Positions 43,740 to 58,420 of a DNA stretch of 64,000 nt are shown here, piece after piece. Source of the stretch: Rhexocercosporidium sp. MPI-PUGE-AT-0058 (lineage: Eukaryota > Ascomycota > Leotiomycetes > Helotiales); the NCBI GenBank assembly GCA_020746875.1, contig JAGTJL010000001.1, positions 930,001 to 994,000 on the forward strand, written 5' to 3'. The position numbers and the translations under genes were made by a program. The notes beneath the pieces were generated by a model. It saw only the letters and a list, made by a program, of their open reading frames with translations. It ran no database searches and was not told the DNA's origin. Position 1 is the stretch's first letter; each line of letters opens with the position of its first letter.

Positions 43740-46503
43740 ATGGGCAAGCTATTGAGCTTAGGGGCAAAGCTGAAGTATCCTCTCACAATTGTGAAGGTCC
43801 TCAAGCAACCCGGCGACAGCATCACAAAACTCGAACCAATCTTACAATACAAGTGGTCATGGACCCTGATGGTTGGTGATCCTAGTGATCCCAAAGGACA
43901 ATGGCCCGAAGAACAAATCGCCATCGCGGATTGGGAGAGTCCTGTTGAAGGAACCTTGAAGTCATGGAAGGTCAAGGAGGGTATGGTTATCGAAAAAGAT
44001 ATGCGCTTCGTCGATGTCGAGGAGACGTGTCCGCATTCCATTCAATTCCAGGGACTGTGTGGCATATGCGGCAAGGACATGACTGAGATCAACTGGACCA
44101 GCACCTCGGACGACACGGAGAGAGCTAAGATCAACATGATCCATGACCAAACTTCGTTGAAGGTTAGCCAAGATGAGGCATCGAAGGCCGAGGGCGAGTT
44201 ACAGAAACGATTACTGGCTCATCGGAAGCTTTCCTTGGTGGTAGATTTGGACCAAACTATCATCCACGCCTGCATCGAACCCACAGTGGGAGAGTGGCAG
44301 AGGGACAAGACATCACCAAATTACGAGGCAGTCAAGGATGTTCGGTCATTCCAATTGAACGATGATGGACCTCGAGGTCTGGCTTCTGGATGCTGGTACT
44401 ATATCAAGATGCGTCCCGGACTAAAGGAATTCTTGGCGAAGGTCTCGGAGATGTACGAGCTACATGTATACACCATGGGTACTCGAGCATACGCCATCAA
44501 TATTGCGAAGATCGTCGACCCTGACAAGAAGCTATTTGGAGACCGTATCATCAGCAGAGACGAGAACGGTAATGTTACAGCAAAAAGTCTTGCACGACTC
44601 TTCCCTGTGGATACCAAGATGGTTGTCATCATAGATGATCGGGCAGACGTCTGGCCTAACAATCGTCCCAACCTCATTAAAGTCGTTCCGTATGATTTCT
44701 TTCTCGGTATAGGAGACATCAACTCGAGTTTCTTACCCAAGAGAGAGGAATTACCACCAATCCCACAACCACTCAAGAAGAAAAGTTCTAAAGCGGAGCT
44801 CCTGGAAGCCCAATCAAGCGAAGTTACCGACGTTTCTGAGGACAAGAAGCCTGAGTCCGAAGAGGTAAAGCCTGTCGAGACGGACGAGCCAGAAGCAGTT
44901 AAGGCGGAGGAGGGATCAAAGGTCAGTGCCTTGGAAGAGTTGGTCCGGATGGGCAGTGGTGATGACCAAGCACTGCGACTGGAACAAGCTGCCGAGCAAG
45001 AGAAGTTCTTGGAGAAGCAATTGACGGATCGGCCACTGCTACACATGCAAGAGAAGCTTGATAAGGAGGATAGTGAGGCCCCTGTTGAGGAAGTAGCAAA
45101 TGGAAGTACAACACAGGAACCCCAGCACAGACACAACCTACTTGTCGACAACGACGTGGAGCTACAATACTTGCAACAGCATCTTACTCAACTTCACAAA
45201 GCTTTCTATGATGAGTACGAGGGTCGTGTCATCAATGCTTCTGGAGGTCGGGTTGCACAGCTAAAGCCAGGACTCAACAAAAAGATACCTCTCAATGGTG
45301 CTGATCGCAAAGTGGTCCCTGATATTGGAGATGTCATGCCACGATTGAAGTACGTTGTCCCCCATTATGTTACCCGAACTTACTCACTCACACCAACTAG
45401 GGCTAAAACATTGGCGGGTTGCACAATTGTAATGTCTGGGCTGGTGCCATTGCAAGCAGATATAATGAGGTATTTAGAATCTGATTTATGCTTATATTTT
45501 CAACATAACGAAATCTTGTGGGATTGCTTTGACTCCTGGACACTACGCTTACACATGAAACGTAGGACTGAGATCGGACTTCAAGCTGCCAGTTTTGGTG
45601 CGGATATTCAATCAAAGTATGTCTACGAAATCTATGCGTCCGGGACTGGTCTAACTCGTTCGCAGGGTCAACAGAAAGGTTACCCATCTGGTTGCCTCGA
45701 CAAGCAGAACTCGCACTCACAAAGTTCGACAAGCTGCGAAATACCCGAATATCAAGATTGTCAATCAGCTATGGTTGATGAACTCTATGAGCAAGTGGCA
45801 GAAGGAGGACGAGACACCTTATCTTGTACGCGAGGTCACTTTTGAGTAAAGGTTATAAGCTAATCCCGCTCAGGTCACAATCCACGAAGCCGATCGGGTA
45901 CGAGATGATGCTTTCAACTCCGATGCGCCATCCTCAATAAATGATTCCGACGAGAGCTCCGAAGAGTCAGCGAGCGAAGACGAAGATCGTGAGAGCATAC
46001 CTGCTAGCAGCCAAGACGAAACGGCAGATGACGAGGATGGTGTGATGCCGGATGAGATGGAAGGAGGCACCTCACCAATTGACAACCTCAAAGGATTCGA
46101 TTGGGGCGGTGTCGACGATGAACTTGACGAATTCATGGCGTCGGATTCTGAAGCAAATGAGTCCGGTAGTGAAAGCGATGCCAGCAGACAGAGTACCTCA
46201 AGTAAGCAGAGCAAGACTGCTGGCAGAGGCCGAAAGAGAAACCACGACACTGCTACGGAGGATGAGGACAGTGATGAGGAGAGCACTCTAGCAAAAAAGC
46301 AACGCATTGCGAACTCGAGAACCACAGGTCTCAAGTCTGTGAAGACCCCGAATAGCACTTTATCGGACGTCACCAATCTTCCTACACCTGGCAAAGAAGA
46401 TGGCGCCAGTGACGACGGTTTTGGGGATGATCTGGAAGCTGACCTTGAGGCGGCATTCGCAAGCGAGGAATTGGAAGCCCTGGGCAGTGACGGGTTCGAC
46501 TGA
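43740..46503 (+). CDS. FCP1: RNA polymerase II CTD phosphatase Fcp1
   Basis: Fcp1 removes phosphate from serines of the polymerase II C-terminal repeat and recycles the enzyme after transcription. Five exons (43740-45349, 45401-45469, 45566-45616, 45666-45825, 45874-46503) give 839 codons in phase. The start 'MGKLLSLGAKLKYP' is the family's usual beginning. A biotinyl-like N-terminal segment ('DWESPVEGTLKSWKVKEG') is followed by the FCPH domain with the catalytic DxDx(T) site 'LSLVVDLDQTIIHAC' (Asp about 171 and 173) and 'VVIIDDRADVW'. The BRCT domain is split over the small exons ('TLAGCTIVMSGLVPLQAD', 'VNRKVTHLVAST', 'IVNQLWLMNSMSKWQ'). The C-terminal tail is acidic with a basic nuclear signal ('GRGRKRN'), as in other Fcp1 proteins. 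Confidence 0.95.
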
Positions 46504-47204
46504 GTGTCACTCTACACATGAGATGAGGGCCGCATCCTTGTTCATTATTTGCAAGAAAAATTCCCTGCGACAAGAAGAACGGCGGGGAGAGGGGCGAAAA
46601 CGAGATGATCTTCCATTTGCATATCCCATTTCTAGACGGCTAGATTGGGGCCTGGTGTTCCGGCAGTTGAATATTTGACTTGACTCGCTTTTACTATTGG
46701 GATAAGAGCGAATACGGCGTATCTTTCTTTCTCGTCTTCATAGTAGCGAGGTTGGGATATTGGGATGGGTTGGATGGGATAGGATGGATTGGTGGCTGGA
46801 TGGATGGTTCGGAGCATAGCAAGGGCGTTCTTTGTTTTAGTAGCTATCATAAAGCATGAGAAGGGAGCAATTTGAGCATGCATGCGATGCTTTGTTGCGT
46901 TGAATCAAAAGACCCTTCCTCTCAAGTCCATATTCTCCCGGATTTCTCAAGATTACTCCCTACAGCAATTGTGATAATAATTCTGTTCACCCTGAGCAAA
47001 GAGAAATTCCACCAGTCTCATTGGCTCCTCAGCATCCTCCTTCTTCCTCTTCACCGCCCGGCATAACTTTCTATCCTTCCCAAACAGTTTTAGCGCCAAT
47101 TAAGCTCACGACAACCTCAATTGACCTACCACCGCAGCGGAAGAGAGATCACAATTGCGATTCATAAGACGACACGCCAGCACACACACACGCATTCAGA
47201 CATC
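46504..47204 (+). promoter_or_regulatory. spacer and promoter of GRIM-19
   Basis: Holds the FCP1 3' flank on the left and the GRIM-19 promoter on the right. An inverted CCAAT box (ATTGGCT at 47020-47026) lies about 180 bp before the start codon, a usual distance for HAP-complex control of respiratory genes; the control is inferred. An AC/CA run just before the ATG lies in the leader. Confidence 0.5.
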
Positions 47205-48134
47205 ATGCCTCAAGATCTGCCGCCTACGGGGGGGTATGAACCGGTTCAGTACAAGGTACGTATTTCTGTTGTGGTTGTGCTTCTTTGGGTGTTGATTGGG
47301 AGGGGAGGATGGGGGAGGTAGAGAGTGAGAGGGGAATGGGATTAGGGTTGGGATTGGGGGGGGAGAAGGCGAGCGAGGGACTGAGGTGGTGGTAGTAGAT
47401 GTCCAATTAGACTCTGCGGCTGGGGAGCAGACGTTCGAAGCGTTGAACTTGGAGCGCGGAAGGAGATATACAAGCGATATGTCAGCGAGACGAGAGAAGG
47501 GACATGACGAGACACGACAGGATAAAAGGCTAACAAACACTCTCTGAACAGCGAAACCTTCCCGCGCGCGGCTTCCGCCCATCCGTTATGCTGTTCGCGA
47601 TGGCTGGGGTGATGACATTTGGGTTCTGGAAGGTTGGGAAGGGGATCAGAGAGCAGAAGTACGTTTCCTGCTACCCTCTACCAACGGCGAACTCCTCTAT
47701 CCTAGCATTTTGCTGAGACGGAGGGGGAGGGGGAGTGGTTGGATGAGAACTGGGGCTGATTTGGTGTCGTGTTGTAGTGAACTCGCACGCGAAAAGATGT
47801 GGTCGAGAATCCACCTCATTCCTCTCCTGACGGCGGAGGAGGATCGCGATTTGGTGAGGAGGCATTATGCGGATCAGGCGAGGGAGAAGGCGCTTCTGGG
47901 GAGTGAGACGAGTCCTTATAACTCGGATCGGTATGTCTCATTCATTTCTTTTTATATGACTGTGCTTGTGTTGGGTTTGGTGGAAGAGAGGGGGAGGTCA
48001 AGGGAGGGGTGTGGATAGGGAATATGGAAGGGGAGAAGGGGATAGGGTTTTGGGAAGCGGTTGGCTAATGTGGTTTCTCTTGTAGATTCGTGAGACCTAC
48101 TTTTGCTGTTACGCCAAGTGAGAGGTCGAAGTAG
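47205..48134 (+). CDS. complex I subunit GRIM-19 (NDUFA13/B16.6 homologue)
   Basis: Four exons (47205-47255, 47552-47658, 47778-47930, 48086-48134) give only 119 codons, so more than half of the gene is intron (296, 119 and 155 bp). The start 'MPQDLPPTGGYEPVQYK' and the next exon 'RNLPARGFRPSVMLFAMAG', with a single membrane helix (about residues 28-47), are the GRIM-19 signature. 'NELAREKMWSRIHLIPLL' and 'AEEDRDLVRRHYADQAREK' follow, with the tail 'RFVRPTFAVTPSERSK'. The protein is an accessory membrane-arm subunit of NADH:ubiquinone oxidoreductase in the mitochondrial inner membrane. Length and motif order match fungal orthologues. Confidence 0.92.
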
Positions 48135-48444
48135 ATGTGGGGGTTTTGAGAGAGATGCTCTGGTCTTGGAGGTTTGGGAAGGGTGAGGTTGATACATGGG
48201 ATTCGTCGTAGAAGGGCGGAATGGAAGGAAATGGAGGGCGTTGTACATATTGTATGAAGGACAGAAATTATCAACAATGAATCGAGGGAACATTGCAAAA
48301 GAGTACTCGAAGCATCTTCGTTCTGCACTCCTAAGATCCGATCAAGACTCTCTCAGTCTCGCCTTCCAGAAATCATCCCCAGAGGAGAGTACTCCACCCC
48401 CCAAAACTTACAAACACACATACATACAGACACAACCCTCATCC
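48135..48444. other. short convergent 3' region
   Basis: About 310 bp separating the stop codons of GRIM-19 and the ketopantoate reductase gene. No further signal was seen. Confidence 0.5.
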
Positions 48445-49728
48445 TCATCCCTTAACATCAGGAAACCACCCCTCAACCTCGCCAACTCCAATCCAAACCC
48501 CATCCCTCACCATCTTCACAATCCTCTCATGGTTCCCACACTCCACCCCCGCCTCCCGTGCCCTCCTCACAAAATACCCATTGATGTACTCGATCTCCGT
48601 CTCCCTCCCCGCCTGCACATCCTGCAACATCGAACTCGTGTTCGCGGCTGTCTTTTGCGCTACTTCTATGACTAGGCTTCCAAGTCTGGTGGGGGAGAAT
48701 CTTTGTTCTAACGTCATGACATCTTCTCCTGGCTGGTGAGCCTGTGCTGTGGAAGAGGATGTGGGTGCAGCTGAGGGAGGTGACTGGAGTTCCGGGAGGG
48801 AGAGCAGAATCTGACTGCATTCCTCGACGAGGAGACGTGTTAGCTTCCGTACTGGGGCGTGGTTTAGGATTTCGCCGTTTTTGATGTGAAGGATTGCTGT
48901 GAGGGGGTTGAGGATGGCGTTCATGGTGAGTTTTTCTAGTTGGAGGTACTTGAGAGAGGAGGCTGAGACGGATGTAGCAGAGAGGAGGGGGGCGGATGTT
49001 AGGGATTGGAGGAGGTAGGATGCTTGTTGTGCGCCTGTATCTGGATTTATATCTGTATCTGCTTTATTTCCTTCAAACGAGGGGTTTGGTAGAGAAAGAG
49101 ACCCAGATCCAGATCCAGATGAAGGTTCAAGTTGAGGCTCCACTGGCCCAACTGTCACGTTCGCTAGCCCAGCATGCACCGACCTAAATGGTCCCGTGGA
49201 ATACACTCCATGGGAAGTTATCGCTGCGAGATACCTCGGTCTGGTAGATGGGTTGGAGAAGAGCGCCGTGGTGACTTCTTCTATGGTTCCCATTCCATTT
49301 TGGGCGAAGAGGAGAGTCGAGTTACGATTTAAGCGGTGCGCGAGGGGTGTGAGTGCCCGGACTGTGTGGAGGGTTTTGGTTGTTATGATGAGGTTCTCGA
49401 TAAGATCTGTATTCGAATTGGAATCCAGCTCTGGATCTAGAGTATTTTCATTTTGGGCTGGTTTTTGGTTTGGAGCTCGTGGTGATATACATGTATTTGG
49501 GTCTACCACTTCGACAGAGTAGTTTGATGATGAAGATGAGGATGTCAGATCTTTCGAGGCGATCTCTATACGACGACCTGCGTTTTCCCAGTCTTCTACC
49601 AGACTAGAGCGGTGGAAGAGGAGTATTATTGTAGCTGGGGGTATTTGGGGTGAGGTTGCTAAGGCGTGGGCGAATAGGCGGCCTAGGTTCCCGAGGCCTA
49701 GGATGTGGATTTTAGGTGTAGGGGGCAT
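48445..49728 (-). CDS. 2-dehydropantoate 2-reductase (ApbA/PanE) family protein
   Basis: A single exon of 427 codons. The N-terminus 'KIHILGLGNLGRLFAHAL' is an NADP(H)-binding GxGxxG fold. 'LIITTKTLHTVRAL' and 'LLFAQNGMGTIEEV' follow, as in ketopantoate reductases, and the C-terminal domain keeps 'LEKLTMNAILNPLTAIL', which contains the conserved Lys and Asn region. Family members reduce ketopantoate to pantoate in pantothenate/CoA synthesis, but fungi carry several paralogues of unclear substrate. Three low-complexity insertions (Ser run near residue 65, Asn/Ser near 105, Gly/Ser near 210) break up the fold and are probably surface loops. It is divergent from the DUF4097-like gene. Confidence 0.8.
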   Translation of the reverse strand: MPPTPKIHILGLGNLGRLFAHALATSPQIPPATIILLFHRSSLVEDWENAGRRIEIASKDLTSSSSSSNYSVEVVDPNTCISPRAPNQKPAQNENTLDPELDSNSNTDLIENLIITTKTLHTVRALTPLAHRLNRNSTLLFAQNGMGTIEEVTTALFSNPSTRPRYLAAITSHGVYSTGPFRSVHAGLANVTVGPVEPQLEPSSGSGSGSLSLPNPSFEGNKADTDINPDTGAQQASYLLQSLTSAPLLSATSVSASSLKYLQLEKLTMNAILNPLTAILHIKNGEILNHAPVRKLTRLLVEECSQILLSLPELQSPPSAAPTSSSTAQAHQPGEDVMTLEQRFSPTRLGSLVIEVAQKTAANTSSMLQDVQAGRETEIEYINGYFVRRAREAGVECGNHERIVKMVRDGVWIGVGEVEGWFPDVKG

Positions 49729-50530
49729 TTGTGTTGTGGTCAGTGTGGGGGGAAATTCAGAGTTATTTCCCCTGACTGTATCGTGCAGGGTAATTGGAGA
49801 ATGGGAAAGTTAGACGGAATGATGCGGTTTGTTGTTTGTGGTTGTTTTGGATGTTGGGGGAAGCGAGGGCGAGAGAGGGGGTGGAGTTGAAATTGCTCGA
49901 GGACATTAGAGCTTCGGATGCAGTAGTCTAGCAATCGATCGTTGCCTCTTTTCAGCATTTTATTTCCAGTTTATTCTTTCTTCTAGATTCACTACATTCT
50001 TTCTAGGACTCTTCTACTTTTCTCTTTTATTTCCTTCTCAAGTGCAATGCTAAAACATGACAATTGACCTCCGAAGCACGTGCTGTCTCAGCTCTTATCA
50101 GATTCAAGCTCCCTCTGTTCCCCTGCAATCGTCTTCACCCACCTTCCCAAACCACATAAGCTTCGATGCAGAGCTGAGAACTACAACCAATCCAACGGCT
50201 TGCCCGCCATCCACCAGGAGCATAATTCCAGGATAATTCGTCGTTCGATAGTGGGGTCGAGATATATCCCAGCCAATTCCCAGCGGTATTTCCGTGGCTG
50301 CCTACGCCGCATTTCAAAAAGTCTACGTAGCTTTCAAACCTCGAACCCACTTTTCAATTCCTCCGTGCTTACCACTTCACTTCTCCGTCTTTCTCTTGCG
50401 ACTTTGACTTGCTTGCAACATCTTGTGTTGTCTGCTGTTACCTCAAACATCGTGGACTCTTCAAGGCATCTACTTTTGTCCTGCCTTTCCACCTTCCCCA
50501 AACCCCCTAATTGACAAGGCAGCAGCATAG
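49729..50530. promoter_or_regulatory. divergent promoter region, about 800 bp
   Basis: Lies between the start codons of the ketopantoate reductase-like gene and the membrane protein gene. T/C-rich tracts (49969-50040, 50352-50400) suggest core promoter and leader on the plus side. The frame 50080-50514 has no start of its own and no features, so it is treated as leader. Confidence 0.4.
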
Positions 50531-52806
50531 ATGTCGCACCCGTCCGACAATCTGTACTCCGCAGACGACAGTGAGGACGACGACCAGCTTGACCGACAGT
50601 CGTTCAGTGACGAACTAAGTCCGAGCGATGGATACTTCAATCGTGGAGGCGGGATATCATCCAATACAATGGTCTCGGACCCATCAATTGACAGGAAAGA
50701 GCGGGTTGAGGACAAGACATTGATACCCCCGCCGAACGCACAGCAACGCGCAGGAGGAAGTTCGAGGACAGCAATCCACCCTCTACTACCACGATCTCCC
50801 CCTTCACAGAGTTACGCGTCTCAACATACTAGCTCCCAATCTCCTCCCACTTCAACCATATATACTCCCGCCTCGCCTGTATCACCCCATCGAAACGAAG
50901 AGATGTTCTCAGAGAACAGTGCTTTGTTGAACGGTCCTCCTCCTGCATATACACCTAGTCCCGTATCACCTACTACAACAAGCGATCCGGTCGAAAGATC
51001 TTACAGCACATTCCCAGAACATCGTTTAGAATCAGCAATTCCTCCCACCCGCGAACCGGAAAGTATGGGAGCACCTCCTTATGAGCCGTCGGAGAGAACA
51101 CCATTGGCATCTGTTCCGAAATTGACACCTACAAGGAAGCGCTGGCTCAAGCAATTTGGGGTCGCTGTTCTAGTTCTGATCATAATCACTATGTTCACGA
51201 CAGCTACCTTTCAGCACGACAAATCCGTAAGTTCGATTCTCCAGTTAGGGCAGTACTCAAGTCTCAGGACATTCAAAGCTAAACGTACTTCAAGGCCGAT
51301 AAACCAAAACTGCCTGGAGGTGACGATGACCAGCCTCCAAAAGACAAACCTAACACTGGAGATGATGAGGACGGCAGACCTATCGACTCATCTTCCCCAT
51401 ACTGTACAGCAGCCAAGCATAAGGAGGACGTTGTGACGTATGAGTTCCCTGTGGGCTCAGATCTCACTGTGATCCAGTCAACGCGGAGTAGCGATGACTC
51501 GCTCTCCCAAACAAGTGTGACCACCGCAGGAGAAATTCGACTCAGGCGGATTCCAAAGAGTTCCAAGCATGGAAGTCGTGCCTACTTCACAGTGGACGTC
51601 CAAGTTAGCGATCCAAGTCTGGAAGTCGAGAAGACCTGGGATGTAGACTCCCGAGTCCTGAAAATCGTCACTCCGAGCACAGCAAGACTCAATGCTGGAG
51701 TAACTCACTGTATTTCACTTGAAATCACGGCCTGGATTCCTGAAGATGCGCAGTTCAGCAACCTCTTGATCGAGGCTATCTCGCTTACATTGAGGGTCTT
51801 GGATGATACCAAAGTCAATGTTAGTGGACGATCGAAGTTTACGACAATTTCTGGTGGTGTTCGGTTCCCAATTACCCATGCTACTGATGTTGAAAGCTTG
51901 GGAGATGGATCTCCGAGTATGCAAGTAACTCCAGGTTGGCGATCTTCAGACCAATTCCCCTTCTCTTCACGCAGAATCTTTATCGAAACAATATCGGGCA
52001 GCATTCGAGGAAACTATCCTCTTTACGACTTTTTGGGGCTACATTCTCAGTCAGGAAGCATACACACAGACGTGTTTCCTCAGCCAGTTCTTCCTTCAGC
52101 TCCGGCTGCAGCTGATCTAGAAGTCCAAACGTCCTCTGGAAAGATCCATGTAAATTGTCCCGTAGGTGGTATGTCAGACTCGACTTACACACCTCCACCA
52201 CGGAACTACATTACCTCAGTTCACTCCACTTCAGCGGATATCAGTGGCTCCTATTATCTAGGCTCCGTCAACAGTTTCAAGAGTAGCTCTGGAGATCTCA
52301 AATTCACTGGACTTCCGGTCCTTCGAGGTGGAGACTCACCCACAGCTCCAATCAACACTTTCGAAACGCACACTATCAGCGGGACTACTGATGTAGAAGT
52401 CCTCGACCCAATCTTCATTTCCCTCCTATCTAATTCCCTGGAAGACCAAAAGCCTGCTGGTGATGACGAGCCTTACCTCATCATCCCTCCTACCAACATC
52501 GTAAAGCAGGCGCTCTTTGAAGTCGATCCCCGCGGCACAGCCGAGGATGTCAAACTTCGCACTTTGAAATCTACGCACTCCTCTAACTCCGCCTCTATTA
52601 AAGTACAGTATCCTTCGATCTGGGAGGGCACTGTACATTCGAAGACCGTGTCGGGGAATATCTGGGCCAAGGGGCCTGGGGTGCATGTCATCCTCCAACG
52701 TAGGGGAGAGTTGAGAGCGAGAAAGGGCGTTGATCATGAGGGGGAGGGGTCTCAGGTTGAGATGAAAGGTATCTCTGGGAGTTTGAACTTCACTGTGAGA
52801 GAGTAA
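50531..52806 (+). CDS. single-pass membrane protein with DUF4097-like beta-repeat domain
   Basis: Two exons (50531-51226 and 51295-52806; intron GTAAGT...TTCAAG) give 735 codons. The first about 195 residues are Ser/Pro-rich and acidic at the start, then a basic stop-transfer 'TPTRKRWLKQF' and one transmembrane helix 'GVAVLVLIIITMFTTATF' (about 208-225), so the N-terminus is probably cytosolic. The large outer part carries repeated beta-strand units with the pattern 'SGSIRGNYPL', 'SQSGSIHTDVF', 'TSSGKIHVNC', 'SSSGDLKFTGL', 'SGTTDVEVL' and 'VSGNIWAKG', typical of DUF4097-type putative adhesin helices. The conserved fungal family has no known function; a surface or secretory-pathway role is inferred. 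Confidence 0.72.
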
Positions 52807-55907
<3,101 letters not shown>

Positions 55908-56683
55908 GGGTTTCTTAGGGTCTAGAAATAGGGGAGATAAGGTTTTACTTTAGAAGTTACACATGGACTATATAACAGTAAGCTGTCTAAATCTTATACT
56001 AAATTGTAAGGCGTGTCAAGAGGTTTCATTTTGCACTTACACTATCCACGATCACTCGGAGCTTTGTTACACTCACACCAATTCGTGTAACGTCCAGGCA
56101 AACTATATTCTTCAGTCTAAGATCCGGACCGACTCAGACAGCCTTATGGCTTACAGGGTCGTCATCATCAAACAAACTACGGTGCAACTAATCAGATTTT
56201 CATCACGGTACTCACCCCGGCTCATGAGATGTGAGGACATCGATACCAGAATCTAATACTATCAGAATAGCTTTCGGTCGAAAAATGAGGTCAAAGGACT
56301 CTGTTCAGAAATATGATACTATCAGCGACAAGAGCCACTTGAAGAAGCCAGCGTGAGTCTATCACCAACGGCCGCCTTCTGTTGGCCTTGTTGGCGGGTC
56401 CCGCTCGAAAACGAAAGCCAAGAGTGGGATGTTTTGACAAGCCAGGCGCGGAACCTTGGAAACGGAAAGTTATTAGTAGGCCAATCAATCGAGGTGATAG
56501 GAGCCATTCACAAACAGGCAGAGACGACTGGTAGCCGAGATACCAAGCATCAAGTCACAAGTGCACCCTTATCAATCACCTCCTCGCCAAACGAGGGGTT
56601 CGGAAGAAGACATGGAATAAATCAACTCTTTCGCTTTGAACTAAATAGAAAGTTGATCGGAAAAACTCGCAAAGAGTATCAAG
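55908..56683 (+). promoter_or_regulatory. spacer with promoter of the 2OG dioxygenase gene
   Basis: About 775 bp with no gene seen. A CCAATCA is present at about 56480-56486, some 200 bp upstream of the next start, as a weak candidate promoter element. Confidence 0.35.
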
Positions 56684-58333
56684 ATGGCAGCTCCATTCAA
56701 TCCATCAAGTTCAAGTGTTGAGAAGCCAGAAGTCCCAGTATGGATTCCTCCTCAGCCGACAAAGGTGGATCTCGAATGGGCGGATCTTAGGACCATCGAG
56801 TTGTCTCTTCTTGATTCTGAGGATCCTGACGTTGTTGCTAGTCTTGTCACTACTACCAAGGCTGCGATTAAAGAGGACGGGTTTCTTTTCTTGACGAATT
56901 ATGGTGTTTCGCTTGAGCAGGTATTCCTGATAGCGATATTTCTATTGCGTGGGATGTTACTGACAGGGTTTGATAGCTTCATCGACAGTTCTCGCTTGCT
57001 CAGTACTTGCATTTGAACATCTCAGAAGAGGACAAAGAGCGCTTGCTGTGGGATCCATCCACTGGTGTGTTTGCAGGCTTTAAGCCTCGTTTTGGCTGGA
57101 AGGTGAGTTGGATCCTGTCCTTATAGACCTAATAAGTCGGCCAATCAAACTTGTAGCGTGAGAAGGGGGCCTATGATGGGATAGAGCACTTCAATTTCTA
57201 CTCGCCTGAGTTCGAGGACAGCAGCCGAGTTCCAAAGTGTGTGCTACCATTTATGGACGAGATAACTTCGTTTTGTGATGTTGGTGTAAATTCTCACGGA
57301 CACCGAGCTAAAGCTTACGGTTTACACAGTATCTTGTAAACTCTGTGAATCGCCGATTACTGCGTTTGCTATCGATGGTTCTTGAGCTGCCTGATGATTA
57401 CTTGTGGGGTAGGTAGCCACATATCGTTGCCTTGAAGTCTGGAGTACTGAAATCTCAACAGATACTGTGCAGTCTCACGACGGTTTGGTAGGTGATGGGT
57501 ATTTCAGACATGCACTTTACTACCCGTTAGACGAGCAGAGCAGAATCGCGAGGAAAGGAGTGCGTATGTACGGGTAAGTGAGAATTCCACGGCATACTTG
57601 ACGTCTGTTGACAATTTTAGACATACCGACTACGGAACAACAACATTCTTATTTTCGGTCCCTGTTACAGCACTTCAGATATGGAAAGACGACAAGTGGA
57701 GATACGTCAAGTACAATCCTGGCGCATTGGTTGTCAACTTAGGGGAAACACTTGAAGGTGTGTCGAGATACTGGAACGAAACCTTCTGCATTCCCTGACA
57801 AAATCACAGTCATTTCTGGAGGACATTTCAAAGCTACTCTACATAAAGTCGCTGAACCTCCGGAGGATCAGCGGCATGAGCATCGTCTCTCTCTCGTTCT
57901 CTTCAATGGTTCTAAGGGCGACATGCGCTTGAAACCCATGACAGGTGAGCAGTCATCTAAGCTTTTGCAATATATACTGAACCATTCCGTGCGTCAGAAT
58001 CACCCTTGATTCAACGCGAGGGATTCGTGCTTAAGCAGGGGATCTTCATGCAGTTCAAGAACCTCATTGACTCTGGACTTCCGGTGAGACAGCCAGCTTG
58101 TGAACTATCAGCTGGATGACATTGACACAATTTCAGGTTCCAACAAATAAAGAGTGGCGCGAAGCTCGTGAGTTGGCTATCTCATGGACCTATGGAAGCT
58201 AACTTGCATGACAGAAATCAGAACTCGCCTTCAGATTGCCCCGGAAGAGCGACTTGTGGGAGTGAAGGAAGTGAATGGCACGAAGTATGGCCAGGATGTA
58301 ATATTAGGCGTGCCTGTTATGCTACCGGTTTGA
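56684..58333 (+). CDS. 2-oxoglutarate/Fe(II) dioxygenase, isopenicillin N synthase-like
   Basis: Ten exons (56684-56920, 56977-57102, 57157-57279, 57330-57408, 57462-57573, 57621-57757, 57810-57944, 57998-58083, 58137-58167, 58215-58333) give 394 codons; all nine introns are 47-56 bp, GT-AG and phase-consistent. The non-haem oxygenase N-domain begins 'AIKEDGFLFLTNYGVSLEQ'. The catalytic cupin has 'GHTDYGTTTFLF' (iron ligands His and Asp), 'LVVNLGETLEVISGGHFKA' with 'LHKV' (third His) and 'HEHRLSLVLF', whose Arg-x-Ser would bind 2-oxoglutarate. Family members hydroxylate or desaturate small molecules; the substrate is unknown. Together with the upstream GMC gene it could form a small oxidative pair, but no backbone synthase is nearby. 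Confidence 0.85.
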
Positions 58334-58420
58334 AGGCATGGTAATACATTGTCAAACATCGACAACATAGGGTTGCCTCAGAACCCTCCCAGATATCTTG
58401 ACCGAACCCCTAATTGACCT

